Assembly: GCA_963835215.1 (NCBI GenBank)
Contig: CAWIES010000004.1
Coordinates: forward strand, 310,001 to 374,000
Source: Roseiarcus sp963835215
Lineage (GTDB): Bacteria; Pseudomonadota; Alphaproteobacteria; Rhizobiales; Beijerinckiaceae
Direction of reading: 5' to 3'
DNA: 64,000 bases
Shown here: positions 1 to 8,494 of the stretch, piece by piece
How the letters are laid out: each line of letters starts with the position of its first letter
Numbering within the stretch: the first letter of the stretch is position 1
Made by a program: the position numbers and the translations under genes
Notes under the pieces: model-generated
Databases searched by the model: none
What the model was told of the DNA's origin: nothing
The model's input: only the letters and a program-made list of their open reading frames with translations

Positions 1-474
1 CCGATCGTCACCTTTGTCGATGTGCCGGGCTTTCTGCCGGGGACGGCGCAGGAATACGGCGGCCTGATCAAGCACGGGGCGAAGCTGCTGTTTGCCTACG
101 CCGAGGCGACCGTGCCCAAAGTCACCATCATCACCCGCAAGGCGTTCGGCGGAGCCTATGACGTGATGGCTTCCAAGCACCTGCGCGGCGACATCAACCT
201 CGCCTGGCCGACAGCGCAAATCGCGGTGATGGGCGCCAAGGGGGCGGTCGAGATCATCTTTCGCGCCGACATGAACGATCCCGCCAAGATCGCCGAGCGC
301 ACCAAGGAATACGAGGCGCGTTTTCTCTCGCCGTTCGTCGCCGCCGAGCGCGGCTACATCGATGAAGTGATCATGCCGCACGCGACCCGCCGTCGGCTGT
401 CGCGCCTGCTCGCCATGCTGCGCAACAAGAAGCTCGAGAACCCGTGGAAGAAGCACGACAACATTCCGCTGTGA
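1..474 (+). CDS. pccB: Propionyl-CoA (acyl-CoA) carboxylase beta subunit, C-terminal part
   Basis: The reading frame is open from base 1, so the N-terminal two thirds lie outside the window and 157 codons remain. The carboxyltransferase C-terminal half is recognisable: PGFLPGTAQEYGG, the IITRKAFGGAYDVM stretch that forms the acyl-CoA pocket, and PTAQIAVMGAKGAVEI. The end NKKLENPWKKHDNIPL is typical of alphaproteobacterial PccB. The subunit transfers carboxyl from carboxybiotin to propionyl-CoA, giving methylmalonyl-CoA in the cytoplasm. Its biotin-carrying partner pccA lies 3.3 kb downstream on the same strand, separated by unrelated genes. A methylcrotonyl- or acetyl-CoA carboxyltransferase is less likely because of the adjacent PccA-type subunit. 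Confidence 0.93.
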   Translation, partial: PIVTFVDVPGFLPGTAQEYGGLIKHGAKLLFAYAEATVPKVTIITRKAFGGAYDVMASKHLRGDINLAWPTAQIAVMGAKGAVEIIFRADMNDPAKIAERTKEYEARFLSPFVAAERGYIDEVIMPHATRRRLSRLLAMLRNKKLENPWKKHDNIPL

Positions 475-543
475 CGCCTCCGCGTCATGGCGACTGGGGG
501 CGTTGGCTTTAAGAGCGGCTTGTCAATTGCGCTAAGCTTGCGC

Positions 544-2058
544 TCACGCGTGGCTGTGTCCACGCGGTTCCAGCTCTCGCCCGCGCTCGTGTTGCGGATC
601 GGAATAAAAGGCGCGCTTCTGCGCGTACATGGCGGCGTCGGCCCTGCGCACGACCGACTCCAACCGCTCTCCCTGGCGGCTGGTCGCCGCGCCGATGGAT
701 AGGATGAGCGGGACGTTGGAAAAGAACTGGTTGTTGAGCGCGACGAGACTATCGATCGCGATCATCAAATCTTCGCCCTCGTGCTCATGGCGCGCGGGCA
801 TCAGAATCGCGAATTCGTCGCCGCCGATTCGCGCGACGGTGCACGGTTCTTCGACCGACTTGCCGAGCACCTCGCCGGCGCGGCGGAGCAACTCGTCGCC
901 CGCCGCATGGCCGAATTGGTCATTGGCGGCTTTCAAGCCGTTGATGTCGAGGATGATGACGGTCACGGTCGAGGGACCGTTGCGCTCGAGGCGGTTGAGC
1001 TCTTCGACGAAGAAGGAGCGATTGTAGAGCTTGGTGATGACGTCGTGCTTGCCGAGAAATTCGAGATAGGCTTCCGCCTTCTTGCGGGCGGTGATGTCGG
1101 TCAACGCGACCTGCACCAACGACCAGTCTTTTTCGCGGCCGGGAAACACCGAGAATTGCAGATGAAGGTGCAGCGGCGCGCCGTCGAGCGCATAGTTCAC
1201 CACTTCGCGCTGCTGGAAGAGCTTGCAGTCCCACAAGTCGATCAATTGCTCGCGGAACTGCTGCAGCATCGCATCGCGAAAAACGTCGCGCACGCGAGCG
1301 AGCAGCGTCGCCTTGTCGGGAGCGCCGAATAGGGTCAGCGTATGATTGTTGATGTCGATCACCCGAATTTCGTTGGCGCAGCGGACGACGAACTCCGGGT
1401 GAACATCGGTGAACACGCGGAAATCGACGATCCCGCAGTTGCGCACCTCTTCGAGCAAAAGCTTGACCCTGCTGAAATCCTCGACCCACAGCGAAATTGG
1501 CGAATGTTCGAACAGCCCGCGCGAATAGTCCTCGCTTAGCGCAAGCAGCCGGCGCGCGCCTTCCCGCTCGCTCACGTCGTCGACCGCCACCAGGACGCGC
1601 GCCCAGTCCCTCTCGTGGCCCGCGAGCAGCGTGCCCGTGACCTGAATGTCGATGCGCCGCCCTTTCAGCGAATAATTGACGCCGTCGCCGGTGAACCCGC
1701 CTTTGCCCTCCCACAATTGCGCAAGTTCCTCGGCGAGGTTGGTCAGCATTTCGTCGCGGAAGATTCGATCGAGATTGGCGAGGAGCTGCGGCGTATTGTC
1801 CGCCTCGAACAGCGACAGCGTCCGGCGATTGACCCTCACGACGCGCATGCGGATGGCGCAGGCGCGAATGCGGTCCGGGTCTTCCGCCAGATAGGCGCGC
1901 AAGTCGCGAACGCCCGCCGCCCGCCACGCGTCGAACAGCGTCTTTACCGCGCTGTAATCCTCGAGCCACAGCGACACCGGGGCGACTTCGAACATGCTCG
2001 CGTCATCGTCAGGGCGCGCGTCCACGGAGGCGGAAATCGGGTTGACCTGAAGGCGCAT
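544..2058 (-). CDS. Diguanylate cyclase with two tandem PAS-like sensory repeats
   Basis: The C-terminal 170 residues form a GGDEF domain with the active-site motif RIGGDEFAIL, so it probably makes cyclic di-GMP from two GTP. No RxxD inhibitory site is present: the matching position reads EEPC. The N-terminal part holds two copies of a module of about 140 residues. Each copy starts with F-x-x-x-P-x-S-LW-x-ED-(Y/F)-S-x-VK and contains a conserved FRD-x-ML stretch, and the second ends ALTDITARKKAEAYLEFL like a PAS/PAC unit. No membrane segment is visible, so it should be cytoplasmic. I chose the ATG at 2058 because GGAG lies just upstream. A GTG at 2112 would add 18 residues without a ribosome site. 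It stands alone. Confidence 0.85.
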   Translation of the reverse strand: MRLQVNPISASVDARPDDDASMFEVAPVSLWLEDYSAVKTLFDAWRAAGVRDLRAYLAEDPDRIRACAIRMRVVRVNRRTLSLFEADNTPQLLANLDRIFRDEMLTNLAEELAQLWEGKGGFTGDGVNYSLKGRRIDIQVTGTLLAGHERDWARVLVAVDDVSEREGARRLLALSEDYSRGLFEHSPISLWVEDFSRVKLLLEEVRNCGIVDFRVFTDVHPEFVVRCANEIRVIDINNHTLTLFGAPDKATLLARVRDVFRDAMLQQFREQLIDLWDCKLFQQREVVNYALDGAPLHLHLQFSVFPGREKDWSLVQVALTDITARKKAEAYLEFLGKHDVITKLYNRSFFVEELNRLERNGPSTVTVIILDINGLKAANDQFGHAAGDELLRRAGEVLGKSVEEPCTVARIGGDEFAILMPARHEHEGEDLMIAIDSLVALNNQFFSNVPLILSIGAATSRQGERLESVVRRADAAMYAQKRAFYSDPQHERGRELEPRGHSHA

Positions 2059-2399
2059 GCGATCTCCGAATTGCCGCGCGACGACAGCGAAAGACAGCCG
2101 GCCGTAGCGCACGAGTTCGCTACGTTACGTCAATCCCCTTACAAACCTTTATCAAGCGTTACGATCCGTTCGAGGAATGGCGGCGAGCGCAGGTCCGCAG
2201 GCGACCCGCGGCGGCAATGCCGCAACAGACCGTCCAGAATCCGCGTCCTTCATCTTCTTGAAACCATCAGTTTTTGCAGCGTCTTAACCCTCAAACCAAC
2301 CGCGTTAACGGATTCACGACCTGGCAAAGTTTGCGGCCCAGTGTCGAGGACATGGGAAGTCGCCGGCACAGGCGGCAGTGCGTCGAACAGAGTTGAGTT
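2059..2399. other. Intergenic region between divergent genes
   Basis: These 341 bases separate the diguanylate cyclase (minus strand) from a hypothetical gene (plus strand) and must hold both promoters. The stretch is less GC-rich around 2125-2165 and 2275-2310, as expected for promoters. I see no RNA gene, strong hairpin or conserved coding frame here. Open frames crossing it on either strand have shadow-like composition. Confidence 0.4.
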
Positions 2400-2840
2400 A
2401 TGGCGTTTCGGGTCGACAGGAGCCGCACGATCATCACCGCGATGATCCACGGCCAGACTTTCACGGCGATGGATGTCGCCTGGCTGCGGCGCGAGGTTTT
2501 CGCGTCGGGCAAGGTGACGCGCGAAGCGGCGGATGAATTGTTCGCGGTCGAGCGCGCTGGGCTCGCCAACGCGCCCCAGTGGACCGAATTCTTCGTCGAG
2601 ATGATCCTCGAGCACCTCGTCTGGCGGGCCGGCGAGCCCGGCGTGGTCGATGAGGCGGACGCGAAATGGCTCGCTGCGCGGGTCGACGAATGCTCTTCCG
2701 CCAACGCGCTTGCCGCGCTCGCCGCCGTGCTCGGCGAAGCACGCCGGGCGCCCGCCTGGCTCATCGCCTCGGCCCGCTCTCGCGCCGCGCACGGCTGGCC
2801 GGGCGCCGAGGCGAGGATACAGCCCGCCCACGTCGGCTGA
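2400..2840 (+). CDS. Conserved hypothetical protein
   Basis: This encodes 146 residues with no catalytic motif I recognise. The protein is acidic, soluble and likely helical. The stretch TEFFVEMILEHLVW, followed by WLAARVDECSSANALAALAAVLGEARRAP, resembles uncharacterised alphaproteobacterial proteins of similar size, but I cannot name the family with certainty. Third-position GC is high and the competing frames on the other strand are arginine-rich shadows, which supports this strand. It precedes the glutathione transferase gene by about 90 bases and may be co-transcribed with it. No function is assigned. Confidence 0.6.
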   Translation: MAFRVDRSRTIITAMIHGQTFTAMDVAWLRREVFASGKVTREAADELFAVERAGLANAPQWTEFFVEMILEHLVWRAGEPGVVDEADAKWLAARVDECSSANALAALAAVLGEARRAPAWLIASARSRAAHGWPGAEARIQPAHVG

Positions 2841-2931
2841 CGCTCGGGCTGACGGAACACGCGAGCGCGCTGGCAATGCGCCCGTGCGGGCCGTAGGTAG
2901 GGGCGGACAGCCCTTCACCTAGGATCCCGAA

Positions 2932-3636
2932 ATGGCCGATCTCTCGCAGTTCCCGATCGTCAAGCGTTGGCCCGCCAAGCGGCCGGACGTCATCCAGCTT
3001 TATTCGCTGCCGACGCCCAACGGGGTGAAGGTGTCGATCGCGTTGGAGGAACTCGGGCTCGACTACGAGCCGCACCGCATCGACATCATGAAGAACGAGA
3101 ACATGGAGCCGGCGTTCGTTGCGCTCAACCCCAATGGCAAGATCCCGGCGATGATCGATCCCAATGGCCCGGGCGGCAAACCGCTCGGCCTGTTCGAATC
3201 GGGCGCGATCCTCGTCTATCTGGCGGAGAAGACCGGCAAGCTGATGCCAACCGACCCGGCGCGCCGCTACGAGACTCTGGAATGGGTGTTCTTCCAGATG
3301 GCCTCGGTTGGGCCGATGTTCGGGCAGGTCGGTTTCTTCCACAAGTTCGCCGGCCGCGCGATCGAGGACAAGCGTCCGCTTGAGCGCTACGTCAAGGAAG
3401 CGAAGCGGCTCTTCGAGGTGCTGGAGGCGCGCCTGACCGGCCGCGCCTGGATCATGGGCGAGGACTACACGATCGCGGACATTGCGCTGCTGGGCTGGGT
3501 GCGCGGCTTCGTTGGCTTTTACGGCGCAGGCGACCTTGTCGAGTGGTCGAGGCTGAAGGAAGTTCCGCGCTGGTTGGAAGCCGCTGTGGCGCGCCCCGCA
3601 GTTCAGCGCGGCCTGACCATCCCGGCTGCCCCATGA
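2932..3636 (+). CDS. Glutathione S-transferase family protein (YghU/YfcG-like)
   Basis: The 234-residue protein has an N-terminal thioredoxin-fold domain (about 20-105) containing YSLPTPNGVKVSIALEELGL, NPNGKIPA and LFESGAILVYLAEKTGKL, the cis-Pro loop and Glu-Ser glutathione-binding pair. An all-helical C-terminal domain follows, with the N-capping box YTIADIALLGW near residue 180. The TPN motif and longer N-terminus match the Nu-class group that includes the disulfide-bond oxidoreductases YghU and YfcG. It probably acts on glutathione disulfides or peroxides in the cytoplasm; the substrate is unknown. A GC-rich hairpin about 30 bases past the stop is a likely terminator. Confidence 0.9.
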   Translation: MADLSQFPIVKRWPAKRPDVIQLYSLPTPNGVKVSIALEELGLDYEPHRIDIMKNENMEPAFVALNPNGKIPAMIDPNGPGGKPLGLFESGAILVYLAEKTGKLMPTDPARRYETLEWVFFQMASVGPMFGQVGFFHKFAGRAIEDKRPLERYVKEAKRLFEVLEARLTGRAWIMGEDYTIADIALLGWVRGFVGFYGAGDLVEWSRLKEVPRWLEAAVARPAVQRGLTIPAAP

Positions 3637-3668
3637 AGCGGGAATTGGCTCGAATTCGCGAGCGGGGC

Positions 3669-3696
3669 AGGCGGCGGACGTGTTTACGCGCCGCCT
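3669..3696 (+). terminator. GC-rich hairpin after the glutathione transferase gene
   Basis: AGGCGGCG at 3669-3676 pairs perfectly with CGCCGCCT at 3689-3696 across a 12-base loop, 32 bases after the stop codon. No clear U-run follows, so it may be a weak or factor-aided terminator. It lies between the transferase gene and pccA. Confidence 0.5.
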
Positions 3697-3753
3697 CCCT
3701 TCTCCTAAGAACGCTTTGGGGCAGGCCGCGCGCCTGACCTGAGCGGGGCGCCG

Positions 3754-5759
3754 ATGTTCAACAAGATCCTCATCGCCAATCGGGGCGAAATCGCCTGCCG
3801 GGTCATCAAGACCGCCCGTCGGATGGGGATCAAGACGGTCGCGGTCTATTCGGAAGCCGACAAGGACGCGCTGCACGTCGAGATGGCCGACGAGGCGATC
3901 GCCATCGGGCCGCCGCCCGCCGCGCAATCCTATCTGCTGATCGAGGCGATCCTCGCCGCCTGCAAGGAGACGGGCGCTGAGGCGGTGCATCCGGGCTACG
4001 GCTTCCTCTCCGAACGCGCGGCCTTCGCCACGGCGCTCGCCGACCATCGCCTCGTCTTCATCGGCCCCAATGCGCGCGCGATCGAAGCGATGGGCGACAA
4101 GATCGCCTCGAAGACATTCGCCGCCGCCGCCAAAGTATCGACCGTGCCGGGCCACCTTGGCGTCGTCGACAGCCCGAAACACGCCGAGAAGATCGCCGAC
4201 GAACTCGGCTATCCGGTGATGATCAAGGCTTCCGCAGGGGGCGGCGGCAAGGGCATGCGCATCGCCCACACTCGCAGCGAGGTCGCCGAAGGCTTCGCCC
4301 GCGCCAAGTCGGAGGCGTTGTCATCGTTTGGCGACGACCGGCTGTTCGTGGAGAAATTCATCGTCAACCCGCGCCACATCGAAATCCAGGTGCTCGGCGA
4401 CAAACACGGCCACGTCATTCATTTGGGTGAACGCGAATGCTCGATCCAGCGCCGCAATCAAAAGGTCATCGAGGAGGCGCCCTCGCCGCTGCTCGACGAC
4501 AAGACGCGGCGCAAGATGGGCGAGCAGGCGGTCGCGCTCGCCAAAGCGGTGAACTACGACTCGGCCGGCACGGTCGAATTCGTCGTCGGCCAGGATCGCA
4601 GCTTCTACTTCCTCGAGATGAACACCCGCCTGCAGGTCGAACATCCGGTCACGGAACTCGTTACGGGGGTGGACCTCGTCGAGGAAATGATCCGCAGCGC
4701 CTACGGGCTTGAGCTGCGCATCGCGCAAGAGGCGGTGAAGCTCACGGGTTGGGCGGTCGAAAGCCGCATCTACGCCGAGGACCCAACGCGCGGCTTCCTG
4801 CCTTCGACGGGACGGCTGGTGAAATACCGGCCGCCCGCCCAAGGCGTGGCGCATGGCGTCACCGTGCGCAACGACACTGGCGTCTACGAAGGGAGCGAGA
4901 TTTCGCTCTCACTACGATCCGATGATCGCCAAACTCGTCACCCACGCCGCCGATCGCCAAAGCGCGATCGCGGCGCAGGCCGACGCGCTCGACGCCTTCG
5001 TCATCGACGGCGTCCGCCACAACATTCCCTTTCTCTCCGCGCTGATGCAGAACGAGCGCTGGCGCGCGGGGCGCCTATCGACTGGCTTCATCGCCGAGGA
5101 ATTCCCCGACGGCTTCGCGCCGCTGATCGCCGCTGGCGAGAGCGAGCTCGCGCTCGCCGCGGTCGCGGCGCATATCGATCATGTCCACAGCGCGCGCAAA
5201 CGCGCCATCTCCGGCCAGTTTCGCGACTTCGAACCGGCTGAACGTCGAATTGAAGCGCGTGGTCAAGCTCGGCAAGTCGCAGATTGCGGTCGAGGTTGCG
5301 CCGCGCGCCGACGGCGTCGATGTCATCTTCGCCGACGCGCGTCGCCTGCGCGTCGCCTCGCTGTGGAAGCCGGGAGAAGCGGTCTGGCGCGGCGAGATTG
5401 ACGAGAAGCGGGTGACGGTGCAGGTGCGCCCGATCCTCAACGGCTTCGCGCTCGCCCATCGTGGCGTCAGCGTCGAGGCGCGCGTTTATTCCGAGCGCGA
5501 GGCGGCGCTCGCCGCGTTGATGATCGAGCGCAAGGACGCCGGCCGGTCGGGCGCGCTGCTGTGCCCGATGCCCGGTCTCGTCAAATCGATCGCCGTGCGC
5601 GAGGGCCAGGAAGTCAAAGTCGGCGAGCCGTTGTGCGTCGTCGAAGCGATGAAAATGGAGAACCTGCTCACCGCCGAGCGCGACGCGACCGTGAAAACGA
5701 TTCTCGCCAAGCAGGGCGACTCGCTCGCGGTCGACGCGGTGATCATGGAGTTCGCTTGA
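3754..5759 (+). CDS. pccA: Propionyl-CoA carboxylase alpha subunit (biotin carboxylase + BCCP), frame broken twice
   Basis: Biotin-dependent subunit that carboxylates its own biotin using ATP and bicarbonate, partner of PccB. The frame from ATG 3754 carries the biotin carboxylase domain: FNKILIANRGEIACRVI at the start, ASAGGGGKGMRIA as the glycine-rich ATP loop, and EMNTRLQVEHPVTE. The C-terminus is a biotinyl domain with the biotin lysine in VVEAMKMENLL near 5645-5680. The frame shifts at about 4909, where dropping one T restores EISL-HYDPMIAKLVTHAA. It shifts again between about 5220 and 5245. Removing one base at each place gives 667 residues, the family's normal length, so sequence error is more likely than decay. 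The spacing to pccB suggests a split operon. Confidence 0.88.
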
Positions 5760-5767
5760 GAGGGCGG

Positions 5768-6106
5768 ATGGCCGAACGCAGACTTCACGTTGTGGTGGTT
5801 GCGGTCGCGCTTTGGCTGGCCGCGCCGTTTGCGCTCCTTTGCGTACCTTTTGCCTCAGCGCAGCCGCTGGCGACGACTGGCGTCTTCCACGGTGTCGGCG
5901 TCGTCACGGCGATCGATCCTCAGACCGGCGCGCTGACGCTCGATCACGACGAGATCAAGGGCTTCATGGGGGCGATGGAGATGATGTACCGGGTCGACCC
6001 GGGCACGCTCAGCGCCGGCCTTCATGTCGGCGACCGCATTGGCTTTGACATCGACGCCGGCCGCGAAACAATCGTTAGCGTCAAGCGGCTCGAACCCGCA
6101 AAATGA
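5768..6106 (+). CDS. Periplasmic copper-binding protein, CusF-like
   Basis: A 112-residue protein with an N-terminal signal peptide (about residues 1-33: Arg/His-containing start, long hydrophobic core, cleavage near ASA-QP). The mature part is a small beta-barrel of CusF type: GVGVVTAIDPQTGALTLDHD, EIKGFMGAMEMMYRV with several methionines, then GDRIGFDIDAG. CusF proteins bind Cu(I)/Ag(I) through Met, His and Trp and hand the metal to efflux pumps. Here the Met-rich MGAMEMMY segment and nearby His are candidate ligands. The gene starts 8 bases after the pccA stop, so it is probably co-transcribed. No CusA/B pump lies nearby; copA is 48 kb away. An upstream in-frame extension over the pccA end was ignored. 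Confidence 0.75.
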   Translation: MAERRLHVVVVAVALWLAAPFALLCVPFASAQPLATTGVFHGVGVVTAIDPQTGALTLDHDEIKGFMGAMEMMYRVDPGTLSAGLHVGDRIGFDIDAGRETIVSVKRLEPAK

Positions 6107-6250
6107 ACTGCGCGGGGCCGCCCGCATTCCGGAATTAATGCACTAAATCATGAAGTTGCGCCGTCTCCCTCGCTTTCAGTCGCCCGACGTGCTAACCGCC
6201 TCGCTTTCCGGCGCCGGCCACTCGGCCCGCCGGCTTGAGTTTGCGAGACA

Positions 6251-6904
6251 ATGAGCGACATCTTTCAAGAAGTTGACGAGGAAGTCCGCCGCGACAAGGC
6301 GCTCGAGTTCTGGAAAAAATACCAGAACCTGATCATCGCCGGCGCCGTGCTGATCGTCCTCGCTTCGGCCGGCTTCCGTTTCTATCAAAACCACAAGCTC
6401 GCCGGCGAGCAGGCGGCGGGCGGCGCGTTCCAGCAGGCGCTGGCGCTCGATCACGCCGACAAGAGCGCGGAGGCGCAGACCGCGCTGGCCGCGATCGCCG
6501 CCGATGCTCCAGCCGGCTATCGTACGCTCGCCCGTCTCACTGGCGCCGCCGTCGAGAGCAAGAGCGATCCCAAGGGCGCGCTCGCGGTCTATGATGCGCT
6601 CGCCGCTGACGCTTCGATCGGGCAATTGTTTCAGGAGACGGCGAAGCTCCGCGCCGCGCTGCTGCGCCTCGACCTCGGCGACGCTGCGGCCAAGCCCGCG
6701 TTCGAAGCCCTCGCCGCGCCGAGCGGCGCCTATCGCCACACCGCTCATCTCGCGCTCGGCGTCATCGCGCTCGATGCGGGCGACTTCACTGAGGCTGGCA
6801 AACAGCTCGATCTCGTCGTCGCCGATCCGGAAGCCCCGACGGCGGAAAAGCGCAGCGCCGAGAGCCTGCTTGGGCTGGTCGCCGCCAATCGGCCGGCCAA
6901 GTGA
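6251..6904 (+). CDS. YfgM-like membrane-anchored TPR protein
   Basis: The 217 residues begin with a short cytoplasmic segment (SDIFQEVDEEVRRDKALEFWKKY) and one membrane span at about 27-46. A periplasmic helical region of TPR type follows, ending with LGLVAANRPAK. This architecture and its place directly before der match the alphaproteobacterial tetratricopeptide protein related to E. coli YfgM. YfgM associates with the Sec translocon and periplasmic chaperones. In many relatives a bamB gene sits between this gene and der; here the gap is only 65 bases and bamB is absent. A Shine-Dalgarno site is weak. Confidence 0.8.
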   Translation: MSDIFQEVDEEVRRDKALEFWKKYQNLIIAGAVLIVLASAGFRFYQNHKLAGEQAAGGAFQQALALDHADKSAEAQTALAAIAADAPAGYRTLARLTGAAVESKSDPKGALAVYDALAADASIGQLFQETAKLRAALLRLDLGDAAAKPAFEALAAPSGAYRHTAHLALGVIALDAGDFTEAGKQLDLVVADPEAPTAEKRSAESLLGLVAANRPAK

Positions 6905-6969
6905 ACGCCCGAGAAGCGAGCGCCGGCCCGCGCCGGCAAAAATGAACGCCCGAACATGAGCGCGCAAGA

Positions 6970-8373
6970 ATGAGCGCCAAAGTCGCCGTCATCGGCCGGC
7001 CCAACGTCGGCAAGTCGACGCTGTTCAACCGGCTGGTCGGCCGCAAGCTGGCGCTGGTCGACGACCAGCCAGGCGTCACCCGCGATCGCCGCGAAGGCGA
7101 GGCGCGGCTCGGCGATCTCAGCTTCACCATCGTCGACACCGCCGGCCTCGAAGAAGGCGCCGGCGAGACGCTGGCCGGGCGCATGCGCGCCCAGACCGAA
7201 GCGGCGCTGATCGACTGCGACGCGGTGCTGTTTCTTATCGACGCGCGCGCCGGGGTCACCGGCGGCGATCGGCATTTCGCCCAAGCGGTGCGTCGCTCGG
7301 GCAAGCCGGTGATCCTCGTCGCCAACAAGGCCGAGGGGCGAAGCGGGCGCGACGGCGCGATGGAGGCCTTTGACATGGGCCTCGGCGAGCCGATTGCGAT
7401 TTCCGCCGAACACGGCGAGGGCTTGAGCGACCTCTACGACGCGCTCAGCGCCGTCCTGCCGGACTCCGCGCATGACGACGCCGAGGAGGAGGAAGCCGCG
7501 CCGTTGACGCTCGGCGAGGAAGAGGACGGCAGCGAGGCCGACCCAACCAAGCCGCTGCGCATCGCAGTCGTCGGCCGACCCAACGCGGGAAAATCGACCT
7601 TGCTCAACCGCATCCTTGGCCAGGAGCGGCTGTTGACCGGGCCGGAGCCTGGACTGACCCGCGACAGCATCGGCCTCGAGATGACCTGGCGCGATCGGCG
7701 CTTCAAGCTGTTCGACACCGCGGGCTTGCGCCGCCAGTCCCGCGTCGTCGAAAAGCTGGAGAAACTCGCCACCGCCGACGCGCTGCGCGCGGTGCGCTTC
7801 GCCGAAGTCGTTGTCGTGCTGCTTGATGCGACGATCCCGTTCGAGAAGCAGGATTTGACGATCGCCGACCTCGTCGAGCGCGAGGGCCGCGCGCTGGTGA
7901 TCGGTCTCAACAAGTGGGATCTGATCGCGGACAAGAGCGCGAAGGCGCAGGCGCTGCGCGCCGAGGCGGATCGGCTGCTACCGCAACTGAAGGGCACGCG
8001 CGTTATCCCGGTCTCGGGTCTGACCGGCGCGCATATCGACAAGCTCCTCGAGGCGGTGGTCGCGACCCACGCGATTTGGAACCTGCGCATTTCGACCGGC
8101 CGGCTCAATCGCTGGCTCGCGCCGGTGATCGAGGAGACGCCGCCGCCGGCGGTCGCCGGTCGGCGGGTGAAGATCCGTTACATGACGCAGCCCAAGGCGC
8201 GCCCGCCGTTCTTCGTGCTGTTCGGCAATCAGGTCGAGAACATCCCCGAAAGCTACAAGCGCTATCTCGTCAACGGTCTGCGCGAGACCTTCAGCCTGTT
8301 CGGCGTGCCGATCCGACTGTCGATGCGCTCGGGCGGCGAGAATCCATACGCGCCGAAGAAGCGGCGCGGGTAG
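6970..8373 (+). CDS. der: Ribosome biogenesis GTPase Der (EngA)
   Basis: 467 residues with the two consecutive GTPase domains unique to Der. The first has the P-loop GRPNVGKST at residues 9-17, DTAGLEEG and NKAEG. An acidic linker (DDAEEEEAAPL) follows. The second has GRPNAGKST at about 202-210, DTAGLRRQSRV and NKWDLI near 311. A C-terminal KH-like domain (about 370-460) includes PPFFVLFGNQVENIPESYKRYL. Der is needed for 50S ribosome maturation and is essential in most bacteria. The frame is intact and the start is the first methionine of the conserved MSAKVAVIGRPN. Confidence 0.97.
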   Translation: MSAKVAVIGRPNVGKSTLFNRLVGRKLALVDDQPGVTRDRREGEARLGDLSFTIVDTAGLEEGAGETLAGRMRAQTEAALIDCDAVLFLIDARAGVTGGDRHFAQAVRRSGKPVILVANKAEGRSGRDGAMEAFDMGLGEPIAISAEHGEGLSDLYDALSAVLPDSAHDDAEEEEAAPLTLGEEEDGSEADPTKPLRIAVVGRPNAGKSTLLNRILGQERLLTGPEPGLTRDSIGLEMTWRDRRFKLFDTAGLRRQSRVVEKLEKLATADALRAVRFAEVVVVLLDATIPFEKQDLTIADLVEREGRALVIGLNKWDLIADKSAKAQALRAEADRLLPQLKGTRVIPVSGLTGAHIDKLLEAVVATHAIWNLRISTGRLNRWLAPVIEETPPPAVAGRRVKIRYMTQPKARPPFFVLFGNQVENIPESYKRYLVNGLRETFSLFGVPIRLSMRSGGENPYAPKKRRG

Positions 8374-8379
8374 GGCCTT

Positions 8380-8487
8380 CCACCGCTCGCGCCTCGGTGG
8401 CAGACTTGCCCCACAGGGAGGCTCACCATGACTGACGAACGCCCGATCGTCTTGGCCAGCCCGGCCTTCGCCAGCCGGAGCAGCTGA
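8380..8487 (+). pseudogene. Remnant of a DUF427 gene leader and start
   Basis: The bases before ATG 8428 match the leader before the intact DUF427 gene at about 10195-10250. Shared blocks in the same order are GCCTTCC, CGCTC, CGCGCC, GTGGCAGA and CCACA, then a purine-rich ribosome site and ATG. The short frame then reads MTDERPIVLA, close to the intact copy's MSDDHPITIA, but runs out of similarity and stops at 8485-8487 after 19 codons. I read this as a truncated duplicate, or possibly a reused leader. The stop is 7 bases before the acyl-CoA synthetase ATG, so translation through it could influence that gene. Confidence 0.45.
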
Positions 8488-8494
8488 AACCGCC

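Noticed and set aside
2250..4269. Long minus-strand open frames (222 and 502 codons) over the hypothetical, GST and pccA genes
   Set aside because: They are arginine-rich shadows of well-supported plus-strand genes in GC-rich DNA and show no family motif.
8400..8415. Possible sigma-54 promoter TGGCAGACTTGC, with a similar site near 10214
   Set aside because: The gap between the GG and GC elements is seven bases, not the required ten.
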